From IMG/VR virus record IMGVR_UViG_3300025120_000315, positions 1 to 30,619 of that record: a stretch of DNA of 30,619 bases; one strand, written 5' to 3'. The translations under genes were made by a program, and so were the position numbers. The first letter of the stretch is position 1. Every line of letters begins with the position of its first letter. Below the pieces are notes generated by a model. The model was not told the DNA's origin. It was given only the letters and a program-made list of their open reading frames with translations, and made no database searches. Origin of the DNA: a virus. This document shows, one piece after another, positions 10,001-16,364 of this stretch.

Positions 10001-11876
10001 AGATTTTACAAGAGCAACAATGCAATACATAATGACTGCCAGTGAAGCAATAGCACGTAATAGATATCAACCATTAATAAGTCACCATTACAATGAAACC
10101 ATAAAAGATGCACAGGCTAAAGGAGATACCAATTTACAAGAAGCAACACAATCATTCTTTGATTACACAGAAGATCCTGTACAAGAGTTTGCTAACTTTA
10201 GACGCATGGGATTCTGGTGGTATCTTGGTGGTAACATATCATCAGCTATGTTACAAACAATGTCTTTGGTTCAATTCACAGGGCCTATACTATCACAAAT
10301 GTCAGGCACAGTAAGCGCAGCTTCAGAGTTAACTAACGCCGCAGGTGATGCAATGAGCATGGCTAAAATTTCTGGCAGACAATATGAAGATGCTTTCTTA
10401 GATTTTAATAAAGTATTTGATGATGTACCTGGATTAAAAGACGCTATATTTACAGCAGTAGCAGATGGTACAATTAAACAAGGACAAGCTATGCAAGAGG
10501 CTGGTATCGTACCAGGCCCAGGCGGTACACAAGTAGGAACGCAACAAGCAGCAAGAAAAAATTTTAGAAAATTTGAAAATGTATTTGTAGGTGGGGCATT
10601 CAATACTTTTGAAGCGGCTTCACGTATGACAGCTTTCATGGCTGCTTATAGATTAGCAAGTAAAGATCCTAAAGTATTAGAAAACGCAGAAGCATTGTAT
10701 GGCAATGATTTAGATTATCAAAATCAAAAAGATAGATACGGTAATACGCCAGAAGCTTTTGCTAGATTTATGGTTGAAGAAACATTTGGTGTATATGGTA
10801 AAGAAAACAGACCACAATTAGCCAGAGGGTTTGGTTCATTACCTGCTTTATTTATGACATACATCAGTCAAATGTTTGGATTGTTATACCGTTTACTTAA
10901 CCCTTTTGGAATGGCAGCAGATAAAACTGCGTTACAAAATAGAGTAGGCCGCCGTGCATTTGCTCGTATTATGTTAATGATGTTAATGACAGGTGGTCTG
11001 TTTGGATTGCCAGGCGGTGAAGATGGGGAAGATATATACAACTTAGTTAAAAGAAACATAACAGGAGTAGATTCAGATGTAAGAACAGAATTTCGAAACA
11101 TGTTATATGAAGCAGGCTGGAGTCCTTCTATGATAGAAGCATTGGAGTCTGGATTGATTAGTTCTTACATGGGTGTTGACGTGCAAAGACGTATTGGTTT
11201 TGGTGTTGCCCCCTGGTCTACGCAGATCAGAGCAGCACTTTCACTTACGGGTGTAGACACGGGTGCAAGAGCAGAAGAGTTCTTAGGTGCACCAGGTTCT
11301 GTATTTATAGATGGCTTTAATAATTTAGCTACTCTTGGATTTAGAGAAGGTAGATGGGGTGATGTAGTAGTTAACAGTTTACCACTTGGAGTTAGAAATC
11401 CTCTTAAGAGTATGGACTATATGTTTGGCGAAGGTTACATAACTTCATCATATGGTTCTGTTGTAACAGATGACATAGCTGCAGTTGATATGCTAAAACA
11501 ATTTTTAGGATTTACACCAACAGAGATAGCTAAAAATAGAGAAGCATTATTCTTAATGCGTAGGATGGATAGAGCAACAAATACATTTAAACAAAGAATG
11601 AATGCAAGAATAGAAAATGCTTATATAAAAATAATTATGGGTGGTAAAAATAAAAACGGTAGTTTAATTAATGAAGGTAACGCTGATATACAAAACATAT
11701 ATAAGGATATTATGAAACACAATCAAAACAATCCTACTAAAATGTTTATACCAGATTTAAGCAGAAAGTTTGATGATGCATTAAGAGCATCTGATCCTAA
11801 CTATGCCATCATAAAAGGCAAGCAGGAAACAATCGCAGAAAAATTAAGATTAAGAGAGACGTTAGGTCTTAATTAG
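4095..11876 (+). CDS. Giant polyvalent virion protein with HExxH metallopeptidase motif
   Basis: The 2593-residue protein resembles the large polyvalent proteins of phages, which are thought to be carried in the virion and injected with DNA. In order: a helical N-terminus; glycine-zipper-like hydrophobic segments (about 162-215 and 225-265) that could cross a membrane; long charged helical regions; a zincin-like segment with HEAIH at 1071-1075 and a candidate third ligand in EEG near 1128-1129; an Arg/Lys helical linker; a domain around 1345-1450 with SHEGRHR at 1412-1418, which resembles the ParB/sulfiredoxin-like signature; long helical stretches; hydrophobic segments at about 2035-2065 and 2285-2307; and a conserved-looking C-terminus with GFTPTEIA near 2472. 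The start is ATG with a weak AGGT eight bases before. It is the last gene of the + strand module, and its stop overlaps the stop of the convergent neighbour. Protease activity is inferred from the motif only. Confidence 0.85.
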   Translation: MVEEVKYIKFDEVPEAPRIAVPADFTQDQIDQYLKSDYVEQTLAEKGFAFKYGLQPVNQLELDNLDDWHLTSGVKKGWLSTKAVGQGILAFANDFFGNEEARQEAKRAADQYMFDKAALVYQVDDEGKLLSRVGTIEEIINDEEHLTAFTKYAREKFGEAAATSFPTLLLSFVGGGVGAITGSILAPGLGTYGGAVAGSIAGRSLGGFMFGLGETYLAQAEETDDVNLALSVAAAIPYAAAESIGIGAIPTALIRTFGSKEAAAKAVKNGLLKGLVTADGKINKTRLAGKFLTEAGKTGLEEGLAEAIQETITTGAAGIEAGKSFDDMFNNKDFAKQLGEAAAAGFFGGMPFGTVNPSVKALRVWSRMGGVSKDTLDGTTLGAQLNTDPAQEPIQSAPFDIGNTVTIDNEYNADVDTERQAQLEKMFGKPKFKVLGTADIEMVKGQGTETVFVLQSDAIKQATVFLRPGELGKVNVVEDPSGGGEVPDQKENFAYDGQATTNKLNDATRKEHTSLKKKMVQTGHLNSAQETEVTTFLKGDNIIVRNVANRIIGDRETQREERKTFEATPQEDRETDLLNFIPKLDKTFAKYDGVPDNELEQAIREDLPFWRTQEFAEQAAGLSDQVAISEDQNKQLNDLGYFGERGQNYVNERIRGNINPVNNTESSGKRLLDSIIKNGTRFSSIPDILGGPVKVQQKIGEKLTKNEPLTAQEKASLSGDRLIPATKYDPSTYTEEMSFENLYDKPVEVRMRIVLELASKLDRDGWKRKQINDPQLKELEQALKNKIRVAEFQYGKLSESYKQAKKDLADFRNTGEHVLINGLAPKGVFSLVPILSPTAFKTYDNIIVNLQRNLQSEDPIVRKNATEQLPVYQNMLGQVLESRIQINKMLESMSIEPILNWNEFTERSMKSTINKYRKKLNQTDTEFKKKDIYSEYTMLNKEPDNVPTGDYPQLQTKVYANLIQIMEVLRQEANKLGLATVDIGMMSYAASDMLRGPGTVGAFLPENAMAGAAYRGAKAAIDEGLITSPDQLNPSINLSMIHVAFDIDEFNKATPQEKIKLFDKAFSTLNHEAIHALKSMGLFTKQEWQVLTKASEEFFIKDYNIEELYVKESYPSFTPQQFKALQVEEGIAKAMQAFLKVGKSPPESFTKQYTGDRTTLQKIFDRIKAFLSLLGFSFKQNGFNNAYDIFDAVQTGIIGQRIQARTDIEKIKIEANIEKTMGINPMGVLVSSNRLASDDPATLEFQKNVIATFLTDTRFRTLAEAEAYVDEAIKDTLVPLRNRDIREQQEIKQLQRTINRIKNLKKPLQARVELETRLENATTTEPKGKKPEFRTGLAGIGGIDITAPYTSMYMPLTVDQFLALVPPLDVETDYTERTTNFMIEQAQDNVGFGVPYIEIEINETGGIGRVVSHEGRHRVTTIKALNTGNTKIPVAVRFKRTGDPAAYKNNRTGRSDLRNKTFLSNYLFEGLLTAQGGTTEPGTIANMMGKKVYEGFMNMPDLQGNISNYNFTKPYINNFANNPAIRYELGEIQDPVNRMNRQEKRTALNEMKKAIKDGETAYEPGSQATPRKMSFPSRILGHARSYAKVFPKFRLMYANVMNKIFKSRSLQMSLTAALKERYLEVKKDPVANERMNKAHIIMEMTGKFPEFNENGELVFVAPADGGASDLDVTAGEVVILTGDVAMAMKDHQSVMAAIIKEDLKATISRDHTEDLTEALDVIRTFFPRLRDEIRVSSDGKGGTINLLNKEEFDSLAREQQLYALENLDSRQIKFIVDNLSNVMIGRGMVTGEFAEIINRLLGNKDAGLNKLLEEASIAEGYMSRPYVPLQRFGNVFITVKDDNENTIWYETFEGSIGTETLGNRSAMKKALAKRSQLVAKYPNATVSQPAVMTIQEVRRLIKQAGPTVSVEYLSQFMSDTNARRFQEAMKEMRQVLAAKGLDKDITPIGAYRTPRDRSVGLEGVPGYSADFTRATMQYIMTASEAIARNRYQPLISHHYNETIKDAQAKGDTNLQEATQSFFDYTEDPVQEFANFRRMGFWWYLGGNISSAMLQTMSLVQFTGPILSQMSGTVSAASELTNAAGDAMSMAKISGRQYEDAFLDFNKVFDDVPGLKDAIFTAVADGTIKQGQAMQEAGIVPGPGGTQVGTQQAARKNFRKFENVFVGGAFNTFEAASRMTAFMAAYRLASKDPKVLENAEALYGNDLDYQNQKDRYGNTPEAFARFMVEETFGVYGKENRPQLARGFGSLPALFMTYISQMFGLLYRLLNPFGMAADKTALQNRVGRRAFARIMLMMLMTGGLFGLPGGEDGEDIYNLVKRNITGVDSDVRTEFRNMLYEAGWSPSMIEALESGLISSYMGVDVQRRIGFGVAPWSTQIRAALSLTGVDTGARAEEFLGAPGSVFIDGFNNLATLGFREGRWGDVVVNSLPLGVRNPLKSMDYMFGEGYITSSYGSVVTDDIAAVDMLKQFLGFTPTEIAKNREALFLMRRMDRATNTFKQRMNARIENAYIKIIMGGKNKNGSLINEGNADIQNIYKDIMKHNQNNPTKMFIPDLSRKFDDALRASDPNYAIIKGKQETIAEKLRLRETLGLN

Positions 11877-12348
11877 CCAAAGGGTTATTAGCCCTTGTCT
11901 TCATCTCTTCCATAAGTATATCTTGTAATTCGTTTTCTTTTGCTACTACAGCAAGTTTCTTTTCTATTTCACCTAAAGCTTTTTTGATTTCCTTAATATC
12001 TTTTTTAAGTCCATCAATATTAGGTATGTCAATCATAGCCATTTGTTCTCTGACTTTAGCTATGTCTTTAAATACTGTTGTTAAATCTACAGGTATAATC
12101 TTATCGTCTACCTTTTTAATTCTGTCTATTAAGTCTACTTTATATTCATTAGCATATAACAATGCTTCATCTATTTTAGCATTTAATTCTTTATCTTTAT
12201 TTTTTAGCGAAGATAAATTAACTGGTGGTGTAGATTCTATTGCATCAAGTCTGGTATTGAACTGACCCCATGTATAAAAGCCTCCACCGATTGCACCTAT
12301 TACACCTATTAGTGCGGCGTATGTACTAAGTTTCTCTATTATTTTCAT
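11869..12348 (-). CDS. Membrane-anchored coiled-coil protein, end of lysis/export cluster
   Basis: This is a 159-residue protein. Residues about 8-27 form a hydrophobic Gly/Ile/Ala-rich helix with a Lys before it, typical of an N-terminal membrane anchor or uncleaved signal. The rest is charged and strongly helical, with heptad-like Leu/Ile spacing at about 90-150 that suggests a coiled coil. It starts by TAATG overlap with the gene upstream (AAGGG seven bases before) and is the last gene of the - strand cluster. An anchor plus coiled coil near lysis genes is also seen in spanin-like or baseplate-accessory proteins, but I see no lipobox partner and assign no function. Confidence 0.75.
   Translation of the reverse strand: MKIIEKLSTYAALIGVIGAIGGGFYTWGQFNTRLDAIESTPPVNLSSLKNKDKELNAKIDEALLYANEYKVDLIDRIKKVDDKIIPVDLTTVFKDIAKVREQMAMIDIPNIDGLKKDIKEIKKALGEIEKKLAVVAKENELQDILMEEMKTRANNPLAN
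11880..11896. terminator. Hairpin at the convergent gene junction (weak bidirectional terminator candidate)
   Basis: AAGGGTT and AGCCCTT pair as a 7-bp stem (one T-G wobble) around a 3-base loop. It begins four bases after the giant gene's TAG and lies inside the last codons of the - strand membrane protein. Neither strand has a strong T-run after it, so termination would be weak or factor-assisted. The position where two opposed transcription units meet is what makes it plausible. Confidence 0.4.
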
Positions 12349-13934
12349 TAATTGCCCTTTAGTTTTTTTAATTCTATCATAAGAGATAGCTTTTGTCTAG
12401 ATAAAAATTCCATTCTTTCTTCGAAAATCTGCATAGGATCATTCATAGAATAGGCAGACAGGGTAACACCAGCATATATTTGTACACTGTAGCCACCCAA
12501 GTCCACCTGATTCTCAAATAATTCTAAGTTAGCATCTTGATAAATATCTTTAGACTCGTAAAACTCTACCTCCTCATAGGAATCTAGTTCTGGTTGGATT
12601 AACATCTTATCAATTTTGCTAAGTTGCTTGTCAACTTTCTTAAGTTCTACTGTAGTTCCTCCAACATCTGTAGATATTTCAATTTGTTTCTCGGACTCCG
12701 TTGATATCTTTTCTTTGTCTCCTGTCTCTGCAGTCTGTATCTCGGTGTCCTCAGATTCTTCGCTATCAGGTTCTGCTTCTTCAGTTGTTTCATTCTCATC
12801 CTCAGCAGCCTCCGATACGCTCTCTTTGTTTTCTGGCTCCTCTTCCATTGATTCACCAGTATCTTCCATAGTCTCCTCATTCTGAACCTCCTTTGTTGGT
12901 TCTTCCGTTTCTTCTATGGTAGCTTCTTCTGTGATTTCCATCTCAGGTTCAGCTTCAGGTTCTGGTTGTGACTCGACTTCTTCCATCTCTGCCACTTCCA
13001 TTTCCATTTCTGCTTCTAGTTCCGCTATTTCTATTTCTTCTTCTTCAATAACTTCCATGTCAGCTTCTTCTATTATATCTATGTCTTCCGTTGAAATCAT
13101 AAACATCTCTTCAAACTCTTCGAAAGATTCAAAGTCTTCAAAGTACATGTCTTCTTCTATTATTTCTGGAAGAACATCGATCATAATAAACTCGTCTTCA
13201 AAAGTAAATTCTTCTTCAAAGAAATCTTCTGGTATATCTTCTATTATATCTACAATATCTTCATCAATATTATCTATAGATTCTTGTGCATCTTCATTGA
13301 TAGGGGGTATATCTTTATACGTTACATTTAATGTAACATTATCTACATCTGGCCCACGATGAGAGTTGTCATAAGCTGTGCCTGCAGTTTCATTAAATAA
13401 CTCTGCTCTAATTGTAATATCTGTTTGTGTATTTGAACCTTGGATGTATTGATTTGTATAGTTTGTAAACTTATTACCAGTTGTACCGCTAGTGCCAGTT
13501 ATCTCTCTGACTTGTGTAGATACTGAACCATCAGCTCCTGTAATAGTTTGTTTAAGAGTAAGTGTGTTTTCTATATTATTCCAAAACCATACGTCTGCCC
13601 CCATAGTTGAGGTAAAACCTTGGTTCATTTGATGTTGTGTTAAATGGCCATCATCAACTAAATCTACATCTTGGTGTACATTATCCTCTTCATGTCCTTC
13701 AAATGCTAACACACCTCCACTGTCATCCATGCCTGTTTGATATGGAAATCCATTCCAAGCACCGTGCGTGTGGATACCTTCGTCACCGTCTGTTGACCAA
13801 CCAGTTGTAGTTGTAGTATCGCCTGTCCCAAAAGTAGAATTGGAAAGAATGTTTCCTGTGTTTACTTCTGTACTAGTCGCTGTGGACGTTAACAGGCAAA
13901 GGGTCAATAACAGGCTCGATATCGTTAACTTCAT
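12348..13934 (-). CDS. Exported protein with beta domain and very acidic Glu-rich region
   Basis: This is a 528-residue protein. A Sec signal peptide is clear (Lys2, then Leu/Thr/Ser-rich hydrophobic residues 5-18, cleavage likely near residues 19-22). Residues about 25-205 are Thr/Gly/Asn/Asp-rich with aromatic residues and look like a jelly-roll or carbohydrate-binding-like beta sandwich. Residues about 210-420 are an extreme low-complexity acidic region dominated by Glu, with Ile, Met, Pro and Ser. The C-terminal 100 residues are less biased and end in a Lys-rich helix. Start: ATG with AGGAG, overlapping the end of the upstream exported protein by 62 bases. The function is unknown. A periplasmic or surface-acting factor made late in infection, or a virion surface protein, is possible. 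Confidence 0.8.
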   Translation of the reverse strand: MKLTISSLLLTLCLLTSTATSTEVNTGNILSNSTFGTGDTTTTTGWSTDGDEGIHTHGAWNGFPYQTGMDDSGGVLAFEGHEEDNVHQDVDLVDDGHLTQHQMNQGFTSTMGADVWFWNNIENTLTLKQTITGADGSVSTQVREITGTSGTTGNKFTNYTNQYIQGSNTQTDITIRAELFNETAGTAYDNSHRGPDVDNVTLNVTYKDIPPINEDAQESIDNIDEDIVDIIEDIPEDFFEEEFTFEDEFIMIDVLPEIIEEDMYFEDFESFEEFEEMFMISTEDIDIIEEADMEVIEEEEIEIAELEAEMEMEVAEMEEVESQPEPEAEPEMEITEEATIEETEEPTKEVQNEETMEDTGESMEEEPENKESVSEAAEDENETTEEAEPDSEESEDTEIQTAETGDKEKISTESEKQIEISTDVGGTTVELKKVDKQLSKIDKMLIQPELDSYEEVEFYESKDIYQDANLELFENQVDLGGYSVQIYAGVTLSAYSMNDPMQIFEERMEFLSRQKLSLMIELKKLKGN

Positions 13935-14637
13935 CTTGCTCCTTTAATGTTAGTAGTTCTTGTTCAATTCTTTCAGCTTCTATTCTTGCAGCTTCTGCTT
14001 CTTCTGCGGCGATACGTTCATCTTCTATTGCTTGTAACTCTGCATTTACTTTAGCAACTACTTGTTCTTTAACAAGATGCTCTTCGTAATCAGGTCTAAG
14101 TTCAGGATATTTTTCCCACATTTCCGCAGCCTGTGGGCCTATGAGGCCTGAGTATGGACACGGCGTTCCTGCAGCTTCCATCGCAGAAAAGACACGAGGG
14201 TCTTGACACAATACTGCCACACTTGCTACCTTCATTCCAAAGTCTTGCAACACTTTAGCAAGCTTGATACGCTCGCAGTTTAAATCGACTACATGTTTGC
14301 CGCCAGAAATCCCAAATACACCAGTGCTAACAGAACCGCTAACACCCATTGAGCAAACGTCTTGAGACATGCTTGAATAGGATGGGCTGTTCGCTGAAGG
14401 CGGTGGTATTTCTGACCCGTTCGTGTTTGATGAAGTGGTACTCGTTGTGGTGTTTGTTTGCCCCCCAGAGTAGGAGTTAGTCGTTGTCGAGGTGTATCCA
14501 CCTGTGATCTGGGTATTACTACCCGAAGAATTTGTTTGACTGTTTGCATCATTTGTTGAATCTCCATATGCTGGTATACTACTAACACAAAGTATAAACG
14601 TTAGTATAAAAGCTAGTATTAAATTATCTTTTAACAA
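13873..14637 (-). CDS. Exported cysteine-containing protein, TTG start
   Basis: I start this 254-residue protein at TTG 14637, because a strong GGAGG sits five bases upstream. An in-frame TTG at 14661 would add eight residues without such a site. The N-terminus is a signal peptide (Lys, then about 15 hydrophobic residues, cleavage near AYG). Next comes a Ser/Thr/Asn/Gly low-complexity stretch (about 27-90), then a conserved-looking domain (about 95-190) with five cysteines in contexts such as DLNCERIK, LCQDPRVF and GTPCPYSG, consistent with disulfides after export. The C-terminal third is a charged Glu/Ala helix. I recall this Cys domain from marine phage genomes as a protein of unknown function. 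It overlaps the genes on both sides. Confidence 0.78.
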   Translation of the reverse strand: MLKDNLILAFILTFILCVSSIPAYGDSTNDANSQTNSSGSNTQITGGYTSTTTNSYSGGQTNTTTSTTSSNTNGSEIPPPSANSPSYSSMSQDVCSMGVSGSVSTGVFGISGGKHVVDLNCERIKLAKVLQDFGMKVASVAVLCQDPRVFSAMEAAGTPCPYSGLIGPQAAEMWEKYPELRPDYEEHLVKEQVVAKVNAELQAIEDERIAAEEAEAARIEAERIEQELLTLKEQDEVNDIEPVIDPLPVNVHSD

Positions 14638-15148
14638 GACTACCTCCGAAATACAATCCAATAATTGCTGACATTAGGTGAGTATCCAATGGAGTAATAA
14701 CTACACCAAAGAACTCTTTGTCCATAACTATTTCTTTTTTCTCAATTAAGAATAAAAATCCTCTGCTAAATTCAGTCCATGTTAACCATACACTTGTATC
14801 AAAAAATACAGGTACAATTTTAGGCCAAGCAATAATAAAAAATACAGCAGTTAAAGCTATAATTCTTCTAGTAAATTGAAACCCTTTGTTCTCATATGTT
14901 CTTGCTTTCTCTACGAAAGACATTTGTTTATCAGCTCTCGCTAATAACATCTTTTGTTCATCTTGCTTTGCTTTAATACTCTGTGACCAGATGGACATAA
15001 CTCCACCAAGTACACTTGAGCCAAGCATTGTAATCATTTCTACAGGCAATCCTCCTAACATTCTAGTTCCTCCATTTGTTACTTGTGTTACTTCCTTTAT
15101 GCCCTCTTGGACAATCACTCCTGTAATAATTGCTATTAACCATTCCAT
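14624..15148 (-). CDS. Multi-spanning membrane protein, holin candidate
   Basis: This is a 174-residue protein with hydrophobic segments at about 1-16, 38-55, 92-112 and 155-170. A charged Lys/Gln/Glu helix (about 57-90) lies between the second and third. It directly follows the lysozyme-like gene in the same direction (start three bases after that stop), and a lysozyme without its own export signal needs a holin. That supports a holin assignment by context. The length and number of segments are larger than in many holins, so a different membrane role is possible. The start is an ATG with poor Shine-Dalgarno, probably coupled to the preceding stop. The 3' end overlaps the start of the next exported protein. 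Confidence 0.7.
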   Translation of the reverse strand: MEWLIAIITGVIVQEGIKEVTQVTNGGTRMLGGLPVEMITMLGSSVLGGVMSIWSQSIKAKQDEQKMLLARADKQMSFVEKARTYENKGFQFTRRIIALTAVFFIIAWPKIVPVFFDTSVWLTWTEFSRGFLFLIEKKEIVMDKEFFGVVITPLDTHLMSAIIGLYFGGSLVKR

Positions 15149-15151
15149 TCA

Positions 15152-15655
15152 TTATGAATCTATACCAAAGAATTTATATGCTCTGTCTTTAGTAGCTTTG
15201 TCTGGTTTGGTGTGGTGATACTTAGCATATAAATCATAGCCAGCTTTGTTATCACCTTCTTCATATTTTTTTAATAGATCCATAGTAGGATCTGGATTTT
15301 GTTGTAAGTTTGCAAAGAATAAATCTTTTTGTTGTGCTTCGTTTAAACCCATCACACCTGTTTCCTCAGCTTTTTCTAACCACAAAGGAACAGTATAACC
15401 TTTTGCTTCATAAACATTTTTTGCTCTTTGAACAGCTGTCTTAAATCCAGCATCAGTAAATTGATATACACCTTTAGCAGTTGAGTCTGGGTTTTCTAAG
15501 TTTTGACCACCGTCACTTTCTATACCAGCTACTGTGCTAGCGTAGTTGTTTAGCGTTTCATTACTTAAACCATATTCATCTCTTAATATGTTATCCATTT
15601 TAGTACCATCAATTAACGTGGTAATTTGAGAAAACAAATCTTTAATACCCGCCAT
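15152..15655 (-). CDS. Lysozyme-like endolysin (lytic transglycosylase fold)
   Basis: This is a 167-residue cell-wall hydrolase, taken to cleave peptidoglycan at the end of infection. The signature is AGIESDGG (catalytic Glu46) followed after about 13 residues by AKGVYQF (60-66), the pattern of the lysozyme/transglycosylase superfamily (E-S ... GxxQ). The C-terminal half is helical and charged. I start it at ATG 15655, which has AAAGG eight bases upstream. In-frame GTG 15757 and ATG 15733 would add a hydrophobic N-terminus, but that DNA is the coding region of the 44-residue cysteine-rich gene in another frame and neither start has a good ribosome site. The neighbouring membrane protein is the probable holin. 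Confidence 0.82.
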   Translation of the reverse strand: MAGIKDLFSQITTLIDGTKMDNILRDEYGLSNETLNNYASTVAGIESDGGQNLENPDSTAKGVYQFTDAGFKTAVQRAKNVYEAKGYTVPLWLEKAEETGVMGLNEAQQKDLFFANLQQNPDPTMDLLKKYEEGDNKAGYDLYAKYHHTKPDKATKDRAYKFFGIDS

Positions 15656-15776
15656 CCCATAACCTTTCGGCTTCTGTGCCTTCGTGTTCACAGTTAGCGC
15701 ATTCACATTCACCGCCCAAACAAGAACCGCCATTGCTACAATGACACGAATGACCACAGTTAGTACACTCTGGCAT
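15642..15776 (-). CDS. 44-residue eight-cysteine metal-binding-type peptide
   Basis: This short gene reads from ATG 15776 to TAA 15642 and encodes 44 residues with Cys at 4, 7, 11, 13, 19, 24, 26 and 29 and His at 9, 12 and 31. The CxxC, CxC and CxxC pairs are in a Gly/Ser/Asn context, and the tail is acidic. It is metallothionein- or zinc-knuckle-like, so Zn(II) or Fe binding is the natural guess. Support that it is real: AGGAA seven bases before the ATG, a TAATG junction with the upstream gene, and a dense cysteine pattern unlikely to arise by chance in A+T-rich DNA. Its last 14 bases overlap the lysozyme start. It has no signal peptide, so it should act in the cytoplasm. Confidence 0.72.
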   Translation of the reverse strand: MPECTNCGHSCHCSNGGSCLGGECECANCEHEGTEAERLWDGGY

Positions 15777-16015
15777 TATGTTCCTAAACTTATATCGTTG
15801 AATGCTCTGATCGGATATGAATCTACTTCAAAACATATAGAGCTAAAGAGAGCTTGAGTATCTCCTTGGCTACTAGCATAGTCCTTATAATTTTGTACAT
15901 ACATTTCAGTTGACTCTAAACAAGTTTGCATATCTGGATATAAATATCCTTGGTATTTAACTGACGGCCACTCGGGCATTGATGTAATTATTATTGCCAT
16001 AAATACTTTTATCAT
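15776..16015 (-). CDS. Small putative exported protein
   Basis: This is a 79-residue protein with a short hydrophobic N-terminus (residues 4-11, after Lys3) that may be a weak signal or anchor. A small domain follows with two cysteines (32 and 61) that could pair if exported. Motifs such as QGYLYPD and CFEVDSYPI are ones I recall from small proteins beside lysis genes in marine phages, always without assigned function. It begins one base after the TAA of the gene upstream, and its own TAA overlaps the ATG of the cysteine-rich peptide. Confidence 0.7.
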   Translation of the reverse strand: MIKVFMAIIITSMPEWPSVKYQGYLYPDMQTCLESTEMYVQNYKDYASSQGDTQALFSSICFEVDSYPIRAFNDISLGT

Positions 16016-16016
16016 G

Positions 16017-16220
16017 TTACTTTGCGCCGATTGATTTCTCTATTTGTGCAAAAGTTTTCTTTGGTTTTAAATCTGCTACGGCAATCTTAGTCTTTTTGTA
16101 CACAGGTCTTTTATTATTTTTAAAAGATTTACCAAACGTAACTTTGTGTTCTAGATGCTTAGGTGGAGTCTTACGTCTACCTTCTAATTGTTTACTAATC
16201 CCCGCTCTGCTGATCGCCAT
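16017..16220 (-). CDS. Small basic protein
   Basis: This 67-residue protein is very rich in Lys and Arg (about one residue in three), with no acidic clusters, cysteines or hydrophobic segment. It starts at ATG with AGGAAG four to nine bases upstream and overlaps the end of the 40-residue gene. The N-terminal MAISRAGI is a pattern I associate with short marine phage proteins of unknown role. The charge would suit nucleic-acid binding or packing in the virion, but there is no recognisable domain. Confidence 0.7.
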   Translation of the reverse strand: MAISRAGISKQLEGRRKTPPKHLEHKVTFGKSFKNNKRPVYKKTKIAVADLKPKKTFAQIEKSIGAK

Positions 16221-16317
16221 TGTCTTCCTTTGGTTCTTCTACTTTTACGGCGTCTCCGCCTACTTTAACAATACCCATTTGGAATTGTTGATCTTCTGTC
16301 CATTTGTTATTTTCCAT
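16195..16317 (-). CDS. 40-residue acidic protein, first gene of the late - strand unit
   Basis: This is a short gene from ATG 16317 to TAG 16195. GGAGG lies five bases before the ATG, and the promoter -10 lies 19 bases before it, so it is the first gene of a transcription unit. The product is hydrophilic and acidic (MENNKW start, a GIVKVGGDAVKV stretch at about 15-26, Asp/Glu/Gln-rich tail). Its 3' end overlaps the start of the basic protein by 26 bases. The function is unknown. Confidence 0.68.
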   Translation of the reverse strand: MENNKWTEDQQFQMGIVKVGGDAVKVEEPKEDNGDQQSGD

Positions 16318-16335
16318 AGTAACCTCCAATATAGT

Positions 16336-16364
16336 ATTATATCAGACAAAGGGGGCACATTCAA
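16336..16364 (-). promoter_or_regulatory. Sigma-70-like promoter for the late lysis/export cluster
   Basis: On the - strand, TTGAAT (16364-16359) and TATAAT (16341-16336) are separated by 17 bases. The -10 is perfect and the -35 matches 4 of 6. The predicted start is near 16329, leaving a leader of about 12 bases that still holds GGAGG. The -35 lies within the loop and stem edge of the GGGGGC/GCCCCC hairpin at 16351-16370. Confidence 0.65.

Noticed and set aside
10108-10314. Small + strand frame inside the giant gene
   Set aside because: It lies wholly within the giant gene in another frame, without a ribosome site or recognisable composition.
12916-13362. Long open frame on the + strand, Ser/Ile-rich
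   Set aside because: It is the complement of the Glu-rich region of the exported - strand protein. GAA/GAG codons read backwards give Ser codons without stops. It has no ribosome site or fold.
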